This document shows, piece after piece, positions 1 through 11,159 of a DNA stretch of 64,000 nt (positions are counted from its first letter, which is position 1; every line of letters begins with the position of its first letter). Source of the stretch: Pyrocephalus nanus (Eukaryota; Chordata; Aves; Passeriformes; Tyrannidae); NCBI GenBank assembly GCA_038380795.1, contig CM076263.1, forward strand, positions 2,061,001 through 2,125,000, given 5' to 3'. The notes under the pieces were generated by a model. The model did no database searches and was not told where the DNA came from. It saw nothing but the letters and a program-made list of their open reading frames with translations. Both the position numbers and the translations under genes were made by a program.

Positions 1-74
1 GCATCAGGAAGAGGTCATCACAGTCACAAAATCTGTTTGCATTTCACACATGAAAAACACACATTTCTACTTAC

Positions 75-165
75 CAGCAGGAAGACGGTGATTTCAGAGA
101 GTGCAGTCACCTTGCAAAAACTGCGGGCGCTCAGCACCTTCCAGGATTCAAGTCAAGTACTTCAG
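75..165 (-). other. Candidate non-coding exon (splice-like pair)
   Basis: Read on the minus strand, a pyrimidine-rich stretch ending in CACAG precedes position 165, and the segment ends at 75 followed by GTAAGT, a perfect donor consensus. The 91-nt segment has stops in all three frames, so if it is an exon it is untranslated or belongs to a long non-coding RNA. Such pairs arise by chance in a window this size, so this is only a lead. Confidence 0.12.
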
Positions 166-171
166 CTGTGA

Positions 172-1393
172 CAGAGGGATGAGTATTTAAGGCATGGATC
201 TGTAGCCTAACATTCAGATTTACCAGAGATGTCATTCTCTCCCAGGGTTGTTAAAGGTATTGATTAATTGCCTATTGTTAAAATTATTGATTGATGAAGC
301 TACAGTATAAATACTGGCACCGATTTTAACCTGAGGACTCAAATGTTTTATCTCTTTTTGTCTCAGTAAATCAAGGGAGTTTCATGCCAAATTCCCACTG
401 TGCCCTCCTTTATACCTCTTTAAGCATCACTTTGCATTAAGGAATCCACAATAACACTTCATCTCTATACTGCGATGCAGGCACTGGGACCATCTTGATG
501 TCCAGTTCCCTTTCAGATAGTACTGGAGCTTTTTTTAAATCAGCTTTTCATATGTAACCAGCAAATCACCATCCATCTTTGAGGATGAGCAGAGGGGTAA
601 ACCAAAGCAGGAGATATCCTCCCAGGATGAACAAAGAAGACAATTTTCTGGATGGAGCTGAGCCTTCAAATACACCTGGGAACTGAAGACCTGATGAACC
701 CTGCTATAAATCCTACATAGAAAAAAAGTAATTTTTATCAAGTGTCACCCCTACTTTCAGCAATGTTGTTGTAACATTTGAAAGGAATCCTGAAAAACAT
801 TTCCCAGAGCCTTCAAGGTCAATCCACCATCATCATTATCAAATTGTTGCAAGACACTCCATGTTGATTAACCAACATCATATTTAATTAGTGTGTGAGT
901 GGCACTTCATCCTGCTTATTGTCAGAAATCCCTTTATCTTGCTATTTACATTGCAGAGTTTTTAATTAGGATATGTGTAGGGAATCTCTTAATGATCTCC
1001 TGTCTGCATAACCATCCAGGCTGTGCTCAGTTGTCTCTGCATCTCCAGAGGGTGCTTTGCCACCACAGAAGAGAAGCTTGCATTTCCTCAGCTGAGGCTT
1101 TGCAAGTGTGAAGTTGCTTTAATAGCAGCTCAACCTGTCAGAGATGTGTGTCTAAGTGGGATATATCCAACAGGTTGGGCACTACTGTCCAAGGCTCCAA
1201 CATTGTCCTAGAAAATACGTGTTTCCTACTGCCCAACCCAAAACCTCTCCAGGCTCAGCTTCTTTCCCCATTCTTCATTCCCAACAACTCTTTGTAATAA
1301 CCTTTCACTTAGCCTTAATCTTCTACTTGATTTCTCCTTAAAATTAATCTTTTCCTAGGCCAAATAAGCTCCTTGCTCAAGCTTTCCTTACAG
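172..1393. other. Unique sequence, no feature recognised
   Basis: AT-rich single-copy-looking DNA. Short open frames are present on both strands but have no family signature. I see no retroposon, tandem repeat or RNA gene here. Confidence 0.6.
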
Positions 1394-1471
1394 CCGTGTT
1401 CCTTGGACTGACCATCTTGGGGACCTTCCAACAAACAGATTTCTCAGCGTCTGTCTTGACATTGACTACAG
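1394..1471 (+). other. Candidate 78-nt exon
   Basis: A pyrimidine-rich run ending TTTCCTTACAG lies immediately upstream, and the segment ends in ACAG followed by GTAAGA. The length is a multiple of three. Two of three forward frames are open; one of them begins VFLGLTILGT and is hydrophobic. No protein family is recognised and no neighbouring exon is visible. It could be a chance pair, a non-coding exon or a small real coding exon. Confidence 0.15.
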
Positions 1472-1580
1472 GTAAGAAACCTTAAAAGGGGTAAAGGGCA
1501 GTTACAGAGCTCGTAAAAGAAAAATAATTATAGGAAGGGGATCCTCTGTTGTCACCAAAAAGGAGAGCTTTCATCTTTGA

Positions 1581-1647
1581 GCAACCTCTAGAGGAAAGAG
1601 GTGATCTTGAAGGTCTCTTCCAACCAAAACAGTGATTGTGTGATAAG
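1581..1647 (+). mobile_element. CR1 LINE 3' tail remnant
   Basis: Contains the CR1 3' UTR reading GTGATCTTGAAGGTCTCTTC, then CAACC and a degenerate octamer tail (GTGATTGTGTGAT). Only the last few dozen bases of an element remain. Plus orientation is inferred from the order of these blocks. Confidence 0.45.
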
Positions 1648-1994
1648 TTGTTAGCCACCTCTGTGTCGTAACACACGGTTATTTAGGTTTCTCCTTTTTA
1701 GCCAGTGAAGAGACGAAACATTTGTGGAAAGGTGTTCCTCCCTTCATCTTTGACATCCCCTTTAAGGGCATGAATCACCCTCTAAATCAATCTGCTTGCA
1801 GAGAAAACCTGAATCACAAGTGGGTTTTAGGAATCCCCACACTGCAAAGAGTGAATGTGAAATAAAAAGTATTTCTGGGGGGAACAGAGAGGTGCAAAGG
1901 CAACAACAGAAGTAAGACAATACTGCACTCTCAAATCAGCCTTAATGACATTCCTGAAGAGCAGCAAACCTGGACTGTCACAGCTCTACAGCTA

Positions 1995-2175
1995 TCATGG
2001 AATCATAAATCATGGACTGATTTGGGTTGGGATTGCCCTTTAAAGATCATCTAGTTCCAACCTCCCCCTGCCATCGCATGGACACCTTCCAATAGACCAA
2101 GTTTTTCCAAGTCCCATCCAGCCTGGCCTTGAGCAATGCCAGGGATGGGGCATCCAGGATGAGAATGTGTGCTGG
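1995..2175 (-). mobile_element. CR1 LINE 3' fragment (antisense)
   Basis: Starts with the reversed octamer tail (ATCATGGAATCATAAATCAT), then TTTGGGTTGGGATTGCC and the antisense 3' UTR (AAAGATCATCTAGTTCCAAC). It then covers the antisense end of ORF2 (CATCCAGCCTGGCCTTGAGC). A typical 5'-truncated CR1, moderately diverged; similarity fades after about 2165. Confidence 0.88.
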
Positions 2176-2539
2176 CCTCTCAGATACACACATGGCTTTG
2201 GCATCAGAGGTTGCTCCATTCAGCCCATAATTCAACAGCCAGAGGTGAAACCACAACAGCCCTGGGATACTGAACTACACACAGGTTAAATTACCAGATG
2301 CTGGCTGTGCCAGAAAGCACCATGTGTCACAGCACCATTAAGAGGAGAAAACCCCTCTTTGTTACCATCAATAATCTCTTCCTTCTTCTTCTTCTTGGAT
2401 TCCTGTGCTGACCACACAGACTTGCCAAGTCTTGTCAAGATAAAAGGGGGGTTTTTGGAGGGCTCTGTCAAATTATAATTGGGCATTTCAATGGCAGAAG
2501 AGAAACAGGGGCAGTGTGTAGGTAATGCACACTGGAAGG

Positions 2540-2718
2540 AAAATAGTTTAAACTACTTGTACATGCTGATGGGTTCTGAATTAGTCATAACTCACTGGGA
2601 CAAGATTTAGGCATTGCTACTGACAGCTCAATGTGCAGCAGAGGTCAAAAAAGTAAATAAGGCATTAGGCTCTGTTATAAAGGGAGAGACAATAAAGAGC
2701 AAATATAAGGCTGTGGCT
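2540..2718 (+). mobile_element. Ancient CR1/L3-like ORF2 relic
   Basis: The DNA follows the widespread amniote CR1 reverse-transcriptase region that precedes the 3' end: a block like 'GGACAAGATTTAGGCATTGC', then 'TCAATGTGCAGCAGAGGTCA' and 'AAAAAAGTAAATAAGGCATT', then an AGGGAGAGACAATAAAG block. In translation it resembles the LGI-DSS-AQCA--VKKA-K-LG segment of CR1/L3 ORF2 with a short internal deletion. Divergence is far greater than in the other CR1 copies here. The assignment rests on remembered family sequence. Confidence 0.55.
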
Positions 2719-3118
2719 GTGCTGCATGCACAAGGGCTTGAGACTGTTCTTTAAATGCAGCTTTAGTTTCTTTGCCAGCTGGCCTAAAATTGGGACTGTC
2801 CAGAGCAGGGAAGTGAAGAGAGGCTGTCAACATCACAGGAATTCCAGGAAAGGGGGAATCCCAAAGGATATGCCAGTGCCAACCAAAGGGGGTGCTTAGC
2901 ACACGTCAGAGTAAATAGCTAATGGTCCTTGTCCAGAGGATGTGCCACAAGCAGTTTCTGCCTCAAGGTAACAGGGGAAAATGTTGACATCATCTGGACT
3001 CTGATGCCAGGGGTTCCCTGTTTTTCTGGAAAACTTCCACATCCTCAGAGAAGCAGTCTCCATCTCCAGGTACTCCACCTGCTCACAAAGTGAAAAAGGG
3101 ATCAGGGAGCTTTAAATC

Positions 3119-3322
3119 AGAATCACAGAATGGTTTGGGTTGGATGGGACCTTAAAACTCATCTCATTCCGCCCCCCTATGCATGGGCAGAGACACATTC
3201 AGTTAGATCAGGCTGCTCTAAGCCTGGCCTTGGACACTTGCAGGCATGGGACAGCCACATCTTCTCTGGGCAACCTATGCCAGGGCCTCACCAAATCTCC
3301 AGAAAAATAATTTTTCTTTTAG
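3119..3322 (-). mobile_element. CR1 LINE 3' fragment (antisense)
   Basis: Begins with AATCACAGAATGGTTTGGGT, continues through the antisense 3' UTR and then the antisense ORF2 C-terminus (TCTCTGGGCAACCTATGCCA, GGGCCTCACCAAATCTCC). The element fades at about 3322 into AT-rich sequence. Confidence 0.9.
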
Positions 3323-3840
3323 CTGGTTATTGAATTCCTTTAGGTACTGGCAGAAAGAAGCAAAAAACCATGTAACTATAAAATATACTAAGCTTATTAT
3401 CAATGTTATCAATATCAATTATTGATTTATATTAATATTTTATTATCAATAAATTATCTCTGTGCTTTGAATTTCATTGGTACAGATAAAGGTCCTGGAG
3501 TCTGCAGCACTGAAGAGTGAAACACGAAAGAGTTCACTGAGAAGGAAAATGAAAAACCCGAATTTTTCTGTGTTCATTTCGTGCATCTCAGATATGAAAA
3601 TGGAAAACAAGAAACAAAAATAAATAGTGATATGCCTATGCCTATCCAGATCAAACAAGGAGGTTTCAATTATGAGTTATTTGTATCTCATTTACAAACC
3701 TCTGTGTGCTTGGAGCTGTACAGCACTTCTCAAAGTAAAGCTCCTGCCCAAGGATTTTTTGTTCTTTGTGAAAGAAATTGTTCTGCTACCAACTGTGGGT
3801 CTGGGGCTGTCCAGAAGGGAAAGTACGGAAGTATTATGAA

Positions 3841-4183
3841 GTTCAGCCTTGGGTTGTTCAGCCTGGAGAAGAGAAGGCTCTGGGGAGTCTTTAGAGCCTT
3901 TTCCAGTGCCCAAAGGGCCTCCAGAAGAGCTGGAGAGGGACTTTGGACAAGGGATGGAGGGACAGGACAAGGGGGAATGGCTTCCCACTGCCAGTGGGCA
4001 GGCTGAGATGGGATATTGAGAAGAAATTCTTGGCTGTGAGGGTGGTGAGGCCCTGGCACAGGTTGCCCAGAGAAGCTCTGGATGCCTCATCCCTGGAAGT
4101 GTTCAAGGCTAGGCTGGACAGGGCTTGGAGCAACCTGGGATAGTGGAAGGTATCCCTTCCAAGCCAAACCATTCTGTGGTTCT
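3841..4183 (+). mobile_element. CR1 LINE 3' fragment (sense)
   Basis: A 5'-truncated CR1 starting in the ORF2 block GGAGAAGAGAAGGCTCTGGG. The C-terminal ORF2 reading is intact for its last stretch ([20 protein letters not shown]), ending with the family's usual SNLG and TAG at 4141-4143. The 3' UTR is shortened: the block that normally carries CCCTGCCCATGGCAGGGG is missing, so the sequence jumps from GTGGAAGGTATC to CCTTCCAAGCCAAACC. The tail is ATTCTGTGGTTCT. The internal 3' UTR deletion is the main oddity. Confidence 0.95.
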
Positions 4184-5021
4184 AATTTATTTTGGCCCTT
4201 GAACCTAAAAACTGTTCTGTGACAGTTACGGGCCGTGGAGCATCTCTAGGTTTTGCGGATTATTCTGAATTATTTCTTCCTTCTTTTCCCTTGGTATGGC
4301 CTACTTCTTTCCCCATTGGAAATCACAGTTTCTTCTCCTGAAGCCAGAAGTTACAGCCAAAAAAAAAAAACTTGGGAGTTCACTGGGCAGGTTTTGGTCC
4401 TTCTGCTTGAGCAAAGCCTAAACAAAATCAAACTCATGGTTTTAGAACAGTAGGAATGGCACCAAAGTTGCCACCGCCTCCCAGTTCCCTGGAATCTGGC
4501 AGAGGTTTGCAGTCTGGATGGTTCAGGCACCCTCTCAACTCACCCAACCCGTCCCATCCAGCTGCCTCCTTCCCACATGGCTTTATTGCCCTCCTTTGTG
4601 CTCAGGTGACTGTGCGGGCTGTAAATTCACCAGGCAGGGGTTTAGCATCGCTCTCCTCTCCAGAAAGGGAGGGAAGAAAAAAACCCTCTCTGAGCTGCAA
4701 CCAGATGCAGCTGGATCAATGCTGCAGTGCTGCAGCAGCCCTGGATGGGGGCTCGGCCCGGACACCCCTTTTCTCAGCTCCCCCGACCCCCATCAGGCTG
4801 AGGAGCTGCCGCAGCCAGGGCTCTCGTGGAGAATGGAAATGCATCCTCCAGAAGTGGAGTGGATCCCAAGTAATTAAATGTATAAATTAATTCTCCCCTT
4901 AAGATATGTTCCTCTCCCATTATTAGGTTTGTCTCAGGGAAAAATCCTTGGAGGATCTTCATAAAACCACCACTACTTCAAATATTGTCTTTCTAACCCT
5001 TTTCTTTATTTTTCATTTCTT
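4184..5021. other. Unique sequence, no feature recognised
   Basis: Mixed-composition DNA with a short A-run near 4360-4370 and a more GC-rich patch at 4450-4830. The open frames of up to 144 codons in the GC-rich patch overlap in several frames and show no domain, so I do not call them genes. Confidence 0.55.
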
Positions 5022-5080
5022 TTTCTTTTTTTTTTTTTTGGGGGGGGTGTGTTTTTTTGGTGGTTTGTTTTTTTTTTTTA
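5022..5080. repeat. T/G-rich low-complexity tract
   Basis: A T-run, then an eight-G run (5040-5047), GTGT, further T-runs and GGTGGTTTG. A simple low-complexity tract with no element attached. Confidence 0.85.
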
Positions 5081-5539
5081 AGCTCGATGCCTGCAGCCTG
5101 CAATTAAAATAAGTGACACGAAGATGTCTTTAAAATAGAGATCCATGAAAAAAATGAAAGGATTGTCTGTCAAAAGGGTGAAAAATGAAAAATAGCAGTC
5201 TCAGATCTCTGAATGGATGAGTGGGGAAAATTCCTGTCCGTCCTAGTACCCAAAGGGATAAAACCCAATGATAGCTTCTCAACTGCTTAGCAGATAATGC
5301 ATGTGCTGTTTTGATGGTAGTAATGTGTTTTTTACTTCTTTCTATCTGGGAGGAACGAATCAAATATGAGAAGTGCTGGGACATGATTTTCAACCCATTG
5401 CCTTTGATTAAGTGCTTTAACATGTGAGTCCAGAGACTTGCAATAATACTAATGGGGCATAAAGCACTATAAACAGGACGGGCCTACTTTGGTCCAAATG
5501 CCATTATCCTGGAATAAAAAAGAGCAGCAAATGTAATAT

Positions 5540-5715
5540 GTCCACTGCTAACCCTTTTTTTGACAGGAAATTTTCTCTCCCGCGTGCATGCCATGAATTA
5601 TGCTGCGTTTTGCCAAAACCGTGAGTGATTGTTTAATTTCATGAGAAGGAGCGTTTGCTAAGCTTGAACCACTTAGCCCAGTGCAATATTTAGCTGTGGA
5701 AATATGACGGTGTTG
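5540..5715. promoter_or_regulatory. Candidate conserved non-coding element
   Basis: Repeat-free block with words such as CCGCGTGCATGCCATGAATT and GTGCAATATTTAGCTGTGGA. It keeps CpGs in otherwise CpG-poor surroundings and holds no open frame of note. This texture is typical of vertebrate conserved enhancers, but conservation is not measured. Confidence 0.25.
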
Positions 5716-6140
5716 AAGCAAAACGTGGATGCAAATGGCAGCTTGGATGGGCTGGAGGGAAATTTCTTTTTACGTCAGGTTCGGGAAATGGAGACAAAGA
5801 CCTGTCAACAAATGTTTGGGGCAAGTTGCATGTTGTCCAGTGACTCTAAATGTGGTGAAAAAGCCACCTGGAAATCCAAACCACTTATTTACCTAGAAAG
5901 GATAAAGGAGGTCAGAAACTTTGCTTAAGTTTCCCTATAAAAGACACTGAGGAATCTATCCCAGTGGCATCCCCCACTGCAGGCAAAGCAAGCCCTGCCG
6001 CCACACCACTCTGTCAGGATGCTCCAGCACAGCCCTTCAGGCCTAGCTCTGTGTCACTTCTAACTTTGTGGTACATTTTATTGCTCTCAGCAAGTTGCAG
6101 ATTGTCCAGCTGTTCTGTCATTTATTGTAAACGGTTGCGA

Positions 6141-6208
6141 AATAATAAAAAAAAATAAATGAAAAAAAAAGAAGAAGAAGAAGGAAGAAGGGCAGAAAAA
6201 AAAAAATT
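6141..6208. repeat. A-rich / (AAG)n low-complexity tract
   Basis: AATAATAAAA-type sequence followed by a short GAAGAAGAAG run and another A-run. Purely simple sequence. Confidence 0.85.
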
Positions 6209-6219
6209 CCGCAACTCTA

Positions 6220-6530
6220 TAACATAGTCCTTGGTGTAAATCAAACATTCCCTGTCATGTTGATAGCTTGTGTTAGTCTAATGTATTTTATATTACTCAA
6301 AAGCATTGAAACCCTGCAGCTTTCTTCATATAGGCCATTATGCGGTTATCATTAAATTGTCTTGCAAAGAACATTATCGGTAATTATAGCAGACACTAAA
6401 ATCAAATGATCAGACTGGGACCTTTAACACCAAGAGGAACCATTAGAAGTTAATCAAATAAAAGGATGAGAATAATTATGTTAGGATTAAGCAGTAATAT
6501 GCCAGAAGTTATATACTTTGCTGACTATAT
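6220..6530. promoter_or_regulatory. Candidate conserved non-coding element
   Basis: AT-rich, repeat-free block with several homeodomain-like cores (GGTTATCATTAAATTG, CGGTAATTATAGC) and an AAATCAAATGATCAG word. No retroposon similarity. The call is based on motif density only. Confidence 0.28.
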
Positions 6531-6712
6531 ATCTTTACTCCCAGCTTCCTGCCTCTCCTCCCGTTTGATGCTTTTTATATAATACTTTGGCACAGAATGT
6601 AAATGACAGTATTTTTGTGTGCCACAAATGGGGCTTTAGGGTTCAAATGAGGTTCATGTCTAAATAGCACAAAAAGCAGCACTATGTAATGATGAAGATA
6701 AAAATAATAGTC

Positions 6713-6733
6713 CTGTGTGTGTGTGTGTGTGTA
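6713..6733. repeat. (GT)n microsatellite
   Basis: About ten GT units, interrupted after 6732 by GTATGG and followed by a short TATATATA stretch. Confidence 0.95.
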
Positions 6734-7869
6734 TGGATAATATATATAAAAGTCAAAGCTGAAGAAGAAAAAAAAAATCCATTGGTCAGTGAAGCATAAA
6801 GTGGTGGTAAAAATAGTTGCAACAGGAGGTGAAACCACATGGCTGTTGGTTTGCTACTTGAGGTTGCTTTGCTGTTTTTAAGTGACAGTCTTTCTGCCTT
6901 TCGCCTTTCAACAAGCCACAAGAAATCCCCTGCACAGACAGAAATTGCTCCTGTCATTCCTAACATTATTCTCTAGGGAAAAGCCTTCATATCAGATTCA
7001 GTCTTGGTGTTTGCGTGAGCCTCGAAGTGGTAACAGTGTTGACGTTGTCAATAAAAACACAGAAAAAAAGGGGCTGAGGAGGCTGCCTCAAGAAAAGCAG
7101 GTTGATTTTGGTTATGGTAGATGAAGCCAGAACTAAGATCCTTGTACTGGACACTGATTTTTGCCAGCTAATGGTGATGAACTGGGCACTAACAGAATAG
7201 GAATGTAAACATGTCACCTCTGGTAAGGGGTCTGAGAAGTAGGTTCCTGCTACTCATTACCAGGAAAATACAGTTACAGGATCCTTATGTTTGTTACCTG
7301 TCCTTGCAGAGCCCAGCACCCTGGTGACAGTCCATCAGTGCACCCTGGATCTGTCCCCACAGAGGAAAAACAAAGCAGTGATGCAACATCCATGGGGAAC
7401 CTGGAATTTGGGATTTTCACCATGTCCTACTGACATGGGGATAAGTCATCAGCCTTAAATCATTCTTCCTCTCCTATAAATTTTGCTTTTTACTGCCTTT
7501 CTCTTGGATTTTTTTTTTTTCATTGAGGATCAATAAACTTGAAACCTAATTGGATGAGACAGTTGGTGTTGGAACAGAGCACCATCTCACTCTCGAGAAG
7601 TTAAAATGTTCATGCTATAATAAAAGAGGTTTTTTCTTATTTTTAAACCTTTTAAAACACTAGCTATTAGGAAAACTTCAAAATTGAATTCACTTTTGAA
7701 AGTGTTTTCTTTTAGGTTTTTCAGCTGAAAGATTTTTTTTCTCCTGACTTAACATGTTCTTCAAATTAAACACAGATCAACCTACGCCTAGACTGCTTTC
7801 CTAAAAAACTTTTTTTTTTTTTGACTAAAAAATATGGTAAAAAATTTATCAGCAGTCCTTGTGTGAGAT
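6734..7869. other. Unique sequence, no feature recognised
   Basis: AT-rich DNA with short T-runs near 7509-7520 and 7811-7822. No retroposon signature and no plausible exon is seen. Confidence 0.55.
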
Positions 7870-7997
7870 AAAATCATAGAATCATAGAATCATAAAATAA
7901 CAGAATTATAGAATTATTTGGGTTGGAATTGGCCTTAATGATGATATAGTTCCAGTTTCCTCCAAACATAGCCTGAGAAATCTTCCACTAGGCAAAT
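7870..7997 (-). mobile_element. CR1 LINE 3' end with expanded octamer tail
   Basis: Opens with several tandem copies of the reversed CR1 terminal octamer (AATCATAG units from 7871), then degenerate copies (AACAGAATTATAGAATTATT). TTGGGTTGGAATTGGCCTT and a diverged antisense 3' UTR follow, up to about CTTCCACTAGGC. Only the extreme 3' end is present. The octamer run is longer than in the other copies here. Confidence 0.85.
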
Positions 7998-9859
7998 TCA
8001 AGAACATTTCACATTTAAAAATCCAGTAGATCTCTAAAAATAAGTTTCCAACCCCAAAATGCAGTGCCCCGTGTGGCCTGTCTCCATAAGGTGTTGAGGG
8101 AAAACACCTCCTTTGAAAAGTCATGATGATCCTTACAATACCCAGCCTTCCAAAGGCTATGGGAGGCAGAAGTTGATGGGAAAACACCAAAAGTCTCTGA
8201 CAAGACAAAACTGAAAAATGCAAAATGTTACATACGTATACACATGAAGGTCCACGATACATTCCCTGCTTGTTCTACTGCCTTCAAATTGCCTTAGATG
8301 AAGAACAGAAATTTAACCACTAAAGTCACACGCCAACAGCACAATAAAGCTTTCCCTGTTAAATTTGCTGAGACAAAACTGCAACAATCAGTTCCTTCCA
8401 ATACCCCATCATTTGATCTCACGGCCTATTTTGTTGATTCAGAGATTTCAGCCAAGCGCTGAGCGGGTGGAATTTTAATTGTGGTATTAATTTAATAGTT
8501 GCCTCCTCCAGACCTAGATGTGGATAAAACTGGAGTTCAGTCAGCCCTGCAAAGTGTAAGCTGAAGTGTGGAAATGATCCAGGGACTTGCCAGGCTTGGG
8601 AAAAACACATCACCCGGCACCATCCAAGTGGGCCTCCAAGCCCAGGGAATTAAAATGACAGTGACCATCAGAGTTTGTCCACAGCAGCAGCTCTGGATGG
8701 ATTCAGTAGGACAGATTCAGCTACAAGCAAGGGTCCTGTGGGTCGGCAGAAAGGGCGATCACATCCACCTCTTGCCTCTGTGTCAAAGGGGGATTGGAGG
8801 GGGCATGGAACTGCCCAAGGGTTTCCATCACCTTCACCACGGGCTTCCCGGGGAGGCTGCAGGAAAGGGAAAATTGCCTCTCCCCCTGGGTGAAGTTTAT
8901 AATGAGCTGGATTTGGCCTTCTCGTTAGACCCCTTAAAACAACTTTACTGAGGGGTAAAACCAAAGGGTCTTCCAAGAGTCTCAAAAAGCGAACCTACTG
9001 GAGGAAACAAACTCATTTTAACTGCTTTTCACTAAAACACAGCTGGTTTCACTCTTTGCCAATGTAAGCAGTTATTACTTCTTCATTAAAGCTCTTGCTT
9101 TACTATGGGAAACATGCTGCTATTACAGAAGAAACCATATGCAAAGTGACCTTCTTCCAGTCTGTACATGGAGCAAATACCCCTCTTTTCCAAAACTTTC
9201 CATGTTAGAAATAATTTAAAGGATTCCCAGCACTTAGCAACTCGTGCCCAGTCCACTCTTCCCTTTCCGCTGGATTTTATTGAACCACCTGGTATTGTTT
9301 TAGGAAAGACGGTTGGAATTTTTAGGAATTAATTGGTATAGAATGAAAAATAATGGAAAAAAATGGTCACATGTATTCATTCTGAGTTTAAAATCAAGTT
9401 GTTTCTACTTAGATCCTGTTTATGGCCTTTTCTCTTGGTTATTCTAATGAATTTTAATTTACTGGCATGGTTGTTTGGTGAAATGAGGACAATTTAATGC
9501 ATTACCCACAGAGCTTTGGCAATGAAAACAAGTTAAAATGTTTCATGCCCCAAACTGGAAAACCAAACTCCCAGGGTGACTTACCTGCCCCATCCAGCAG
9601 TGCAGCTTTCACGTGTAGTACACACACCAGTGAGCTAGTTGTGAACCAGACCCAAAGCCAGACTTATTTGCAGAAGCTATTTGGCAAAAATTTTAAAGTA
9701 ATGAATCAGTTTGAGAAAACTACAGTCTGTTCTTAGACAATTAAAGAGCAGAAGGGCTTGATTTTGGCCAGGAAATAAATCATCATGAATTATTGACCCA
9801 GCTGTACTATTAACATTAATAAAGCTCCCCAAATAATTAACCAGAAAACTTTTGTTATT
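7998..9859. other. Unique sequence, no gene recognised
   Basis: The GC-richer middle (about 8560-8900) carries open frames on both strands of up to 127 codons without any domain. The rest is AT-rich. The patch around 9280-9500 (GAATTAATTGGTATAGAATG) is mildly CNE-like but too weak to call. Confidence 0.5.
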
Positions 9860-9877
9860 AAAAAAAAAAAAAAAAAA
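9860..9877. repeat. Poly-A run
   Basis: Eighteen A residues with no recognisable retroposon body upstream. Confidence 0.95.
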
Positions 9878-10170
9878 GCAAGGCCTTAATCAGTGTCCTT
9901 CCAAAATATTAGGTGTTTGCCTCACTGTGGGTGCTCTAGTGGTTTTATTAGTCTGATGTGGAAATAAGAGGCTGGGGCCTTCTCTGGACATGATGTTAGT
10001 GCAGGCAGTTAGTTTTTCCACCCTGAGAAACATTCCTTTGCTACCTCAGAGCTGAAGATATTTGAGAAAAAAAAATGGGAGAAACCTTCCCTACAACTGG
10101 AAGTGCTTGCACTCTGGCCTTGCACTGTGTCTTAAAGACTTAGCTAAAACTAAAAGAGAAGTGTAAGTAT

Positions 10171-10319
10171 TGGAAGTGCTTGGAAATTACCAAGCCCAGG
10201 TTGGGGAGGCACTTGGAGCAGCCTGGTCTAGCAGAAGGTGTCCCTGCCCACAGCAGGGGGTGGAATGAGGTGAGGTTTGAGGTCCCTTCCAAACCAAACC
10301 AAACCATTCTGGGATCCTG
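10171..10319 (+). mobile_element. CR1 LINE 3' fragment (sense)
   Basis: Carries the end of ORF2 and the 3' UTR: GGAGCAGCCTGGTCTAGCAG, AAGGTGTCCCTGCCCACAGC, AGGTCCCTTCC, then an (AAACC)-expanded AACCAAACCAAACCATTCTG and a degenerate tail. Only about 150 bases remain. Confidence 0.9.
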
Positions 10320-11159
10320 TACTCTCAAAGTGCTTTCCTGTGCGAAGCCATGGGTCATTAGAGTTGGATTCTTTGGGTGACAGTGAAGTGTCTGCTGGAA
10401 AATGAGGTAGGAGCTGGCATCTGGAATACAGACACACTAGATACAGATGCACTGATGTTTGTCTTGGAGAGAGGGTCAAGACGTGCAAGTCCTGAAACCC
10501 CACAGAGAAATATGTCACTGTGGGGACACTGCACTGACACTTCACCCTGAAGCACGATGCTCCCTCACCCTGCAGGGCAAGAGGAAATAAATCCCACCCT
10601 CAGTGACAGAGTGAACAGAGGGCAGCGAGTCCTTCTGAACCTTGGGGAAATCCTGACAAAAATCAGCTACAAGCGAAGTAAGGCAAAAAGATCCAATGGA
10701 AAGAGCAGATTTGCAAAGAACATTTCAGCGAGTTCCCAATTATGCTGTTTCTGACTTTAAAAAACACTGTTTGCAGCAAGTAGTAGAGATCTGATTGTAG
10801 TCCATAAACCCAGCTTTTAATTTCGTTTTAAAGCAAAAAATACCCACTTTTCTTGTGACCTGGTGGAAAGAATGGACATTAAATGCTCTAAAGAATGGCA
10901 TGATAAAATGAAATTTGTCTCTGGAAGGTAGGAGAGTTTCATAATCATGTTTCAGATTTTTTTTTTTCCTCATCCAGATGGATGTTCTCTTTCAAAGCCT
11001 GATGGCCAGAGAAATGAAAGGTACCTTTCACCATTAAGTAAGTATAAAAGTTTTACCTTGCTAGGTTATTTGTTAGTTGTAACTAAAATTAAAAAAAATG
11101 CTCTGTCAGAAAAAAAAAGGCTTTTTAGAAGTGTAATATTTTGTTTTATTTAGCAACTA
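10320..11159. other. Unique sequence, no feature recognised
   Basis: AT-rich in its second half, with short A- and T-runs at 10960-10969 and 11090-11120. No exon or element is supported. Confidence 0.5.

Noticed and set aside
3581..4090. Overlapping open frames of up to 141 codons
   Set aside because: They lie over the CR1 at 3841-4183, mostly in the wrong frames.
8568..8985. Open frames of 127 and 105 codons on opposite strands
   Set aside because: No domain, no upstream promoter or splice context, and both strands open because of GC-rich composition.
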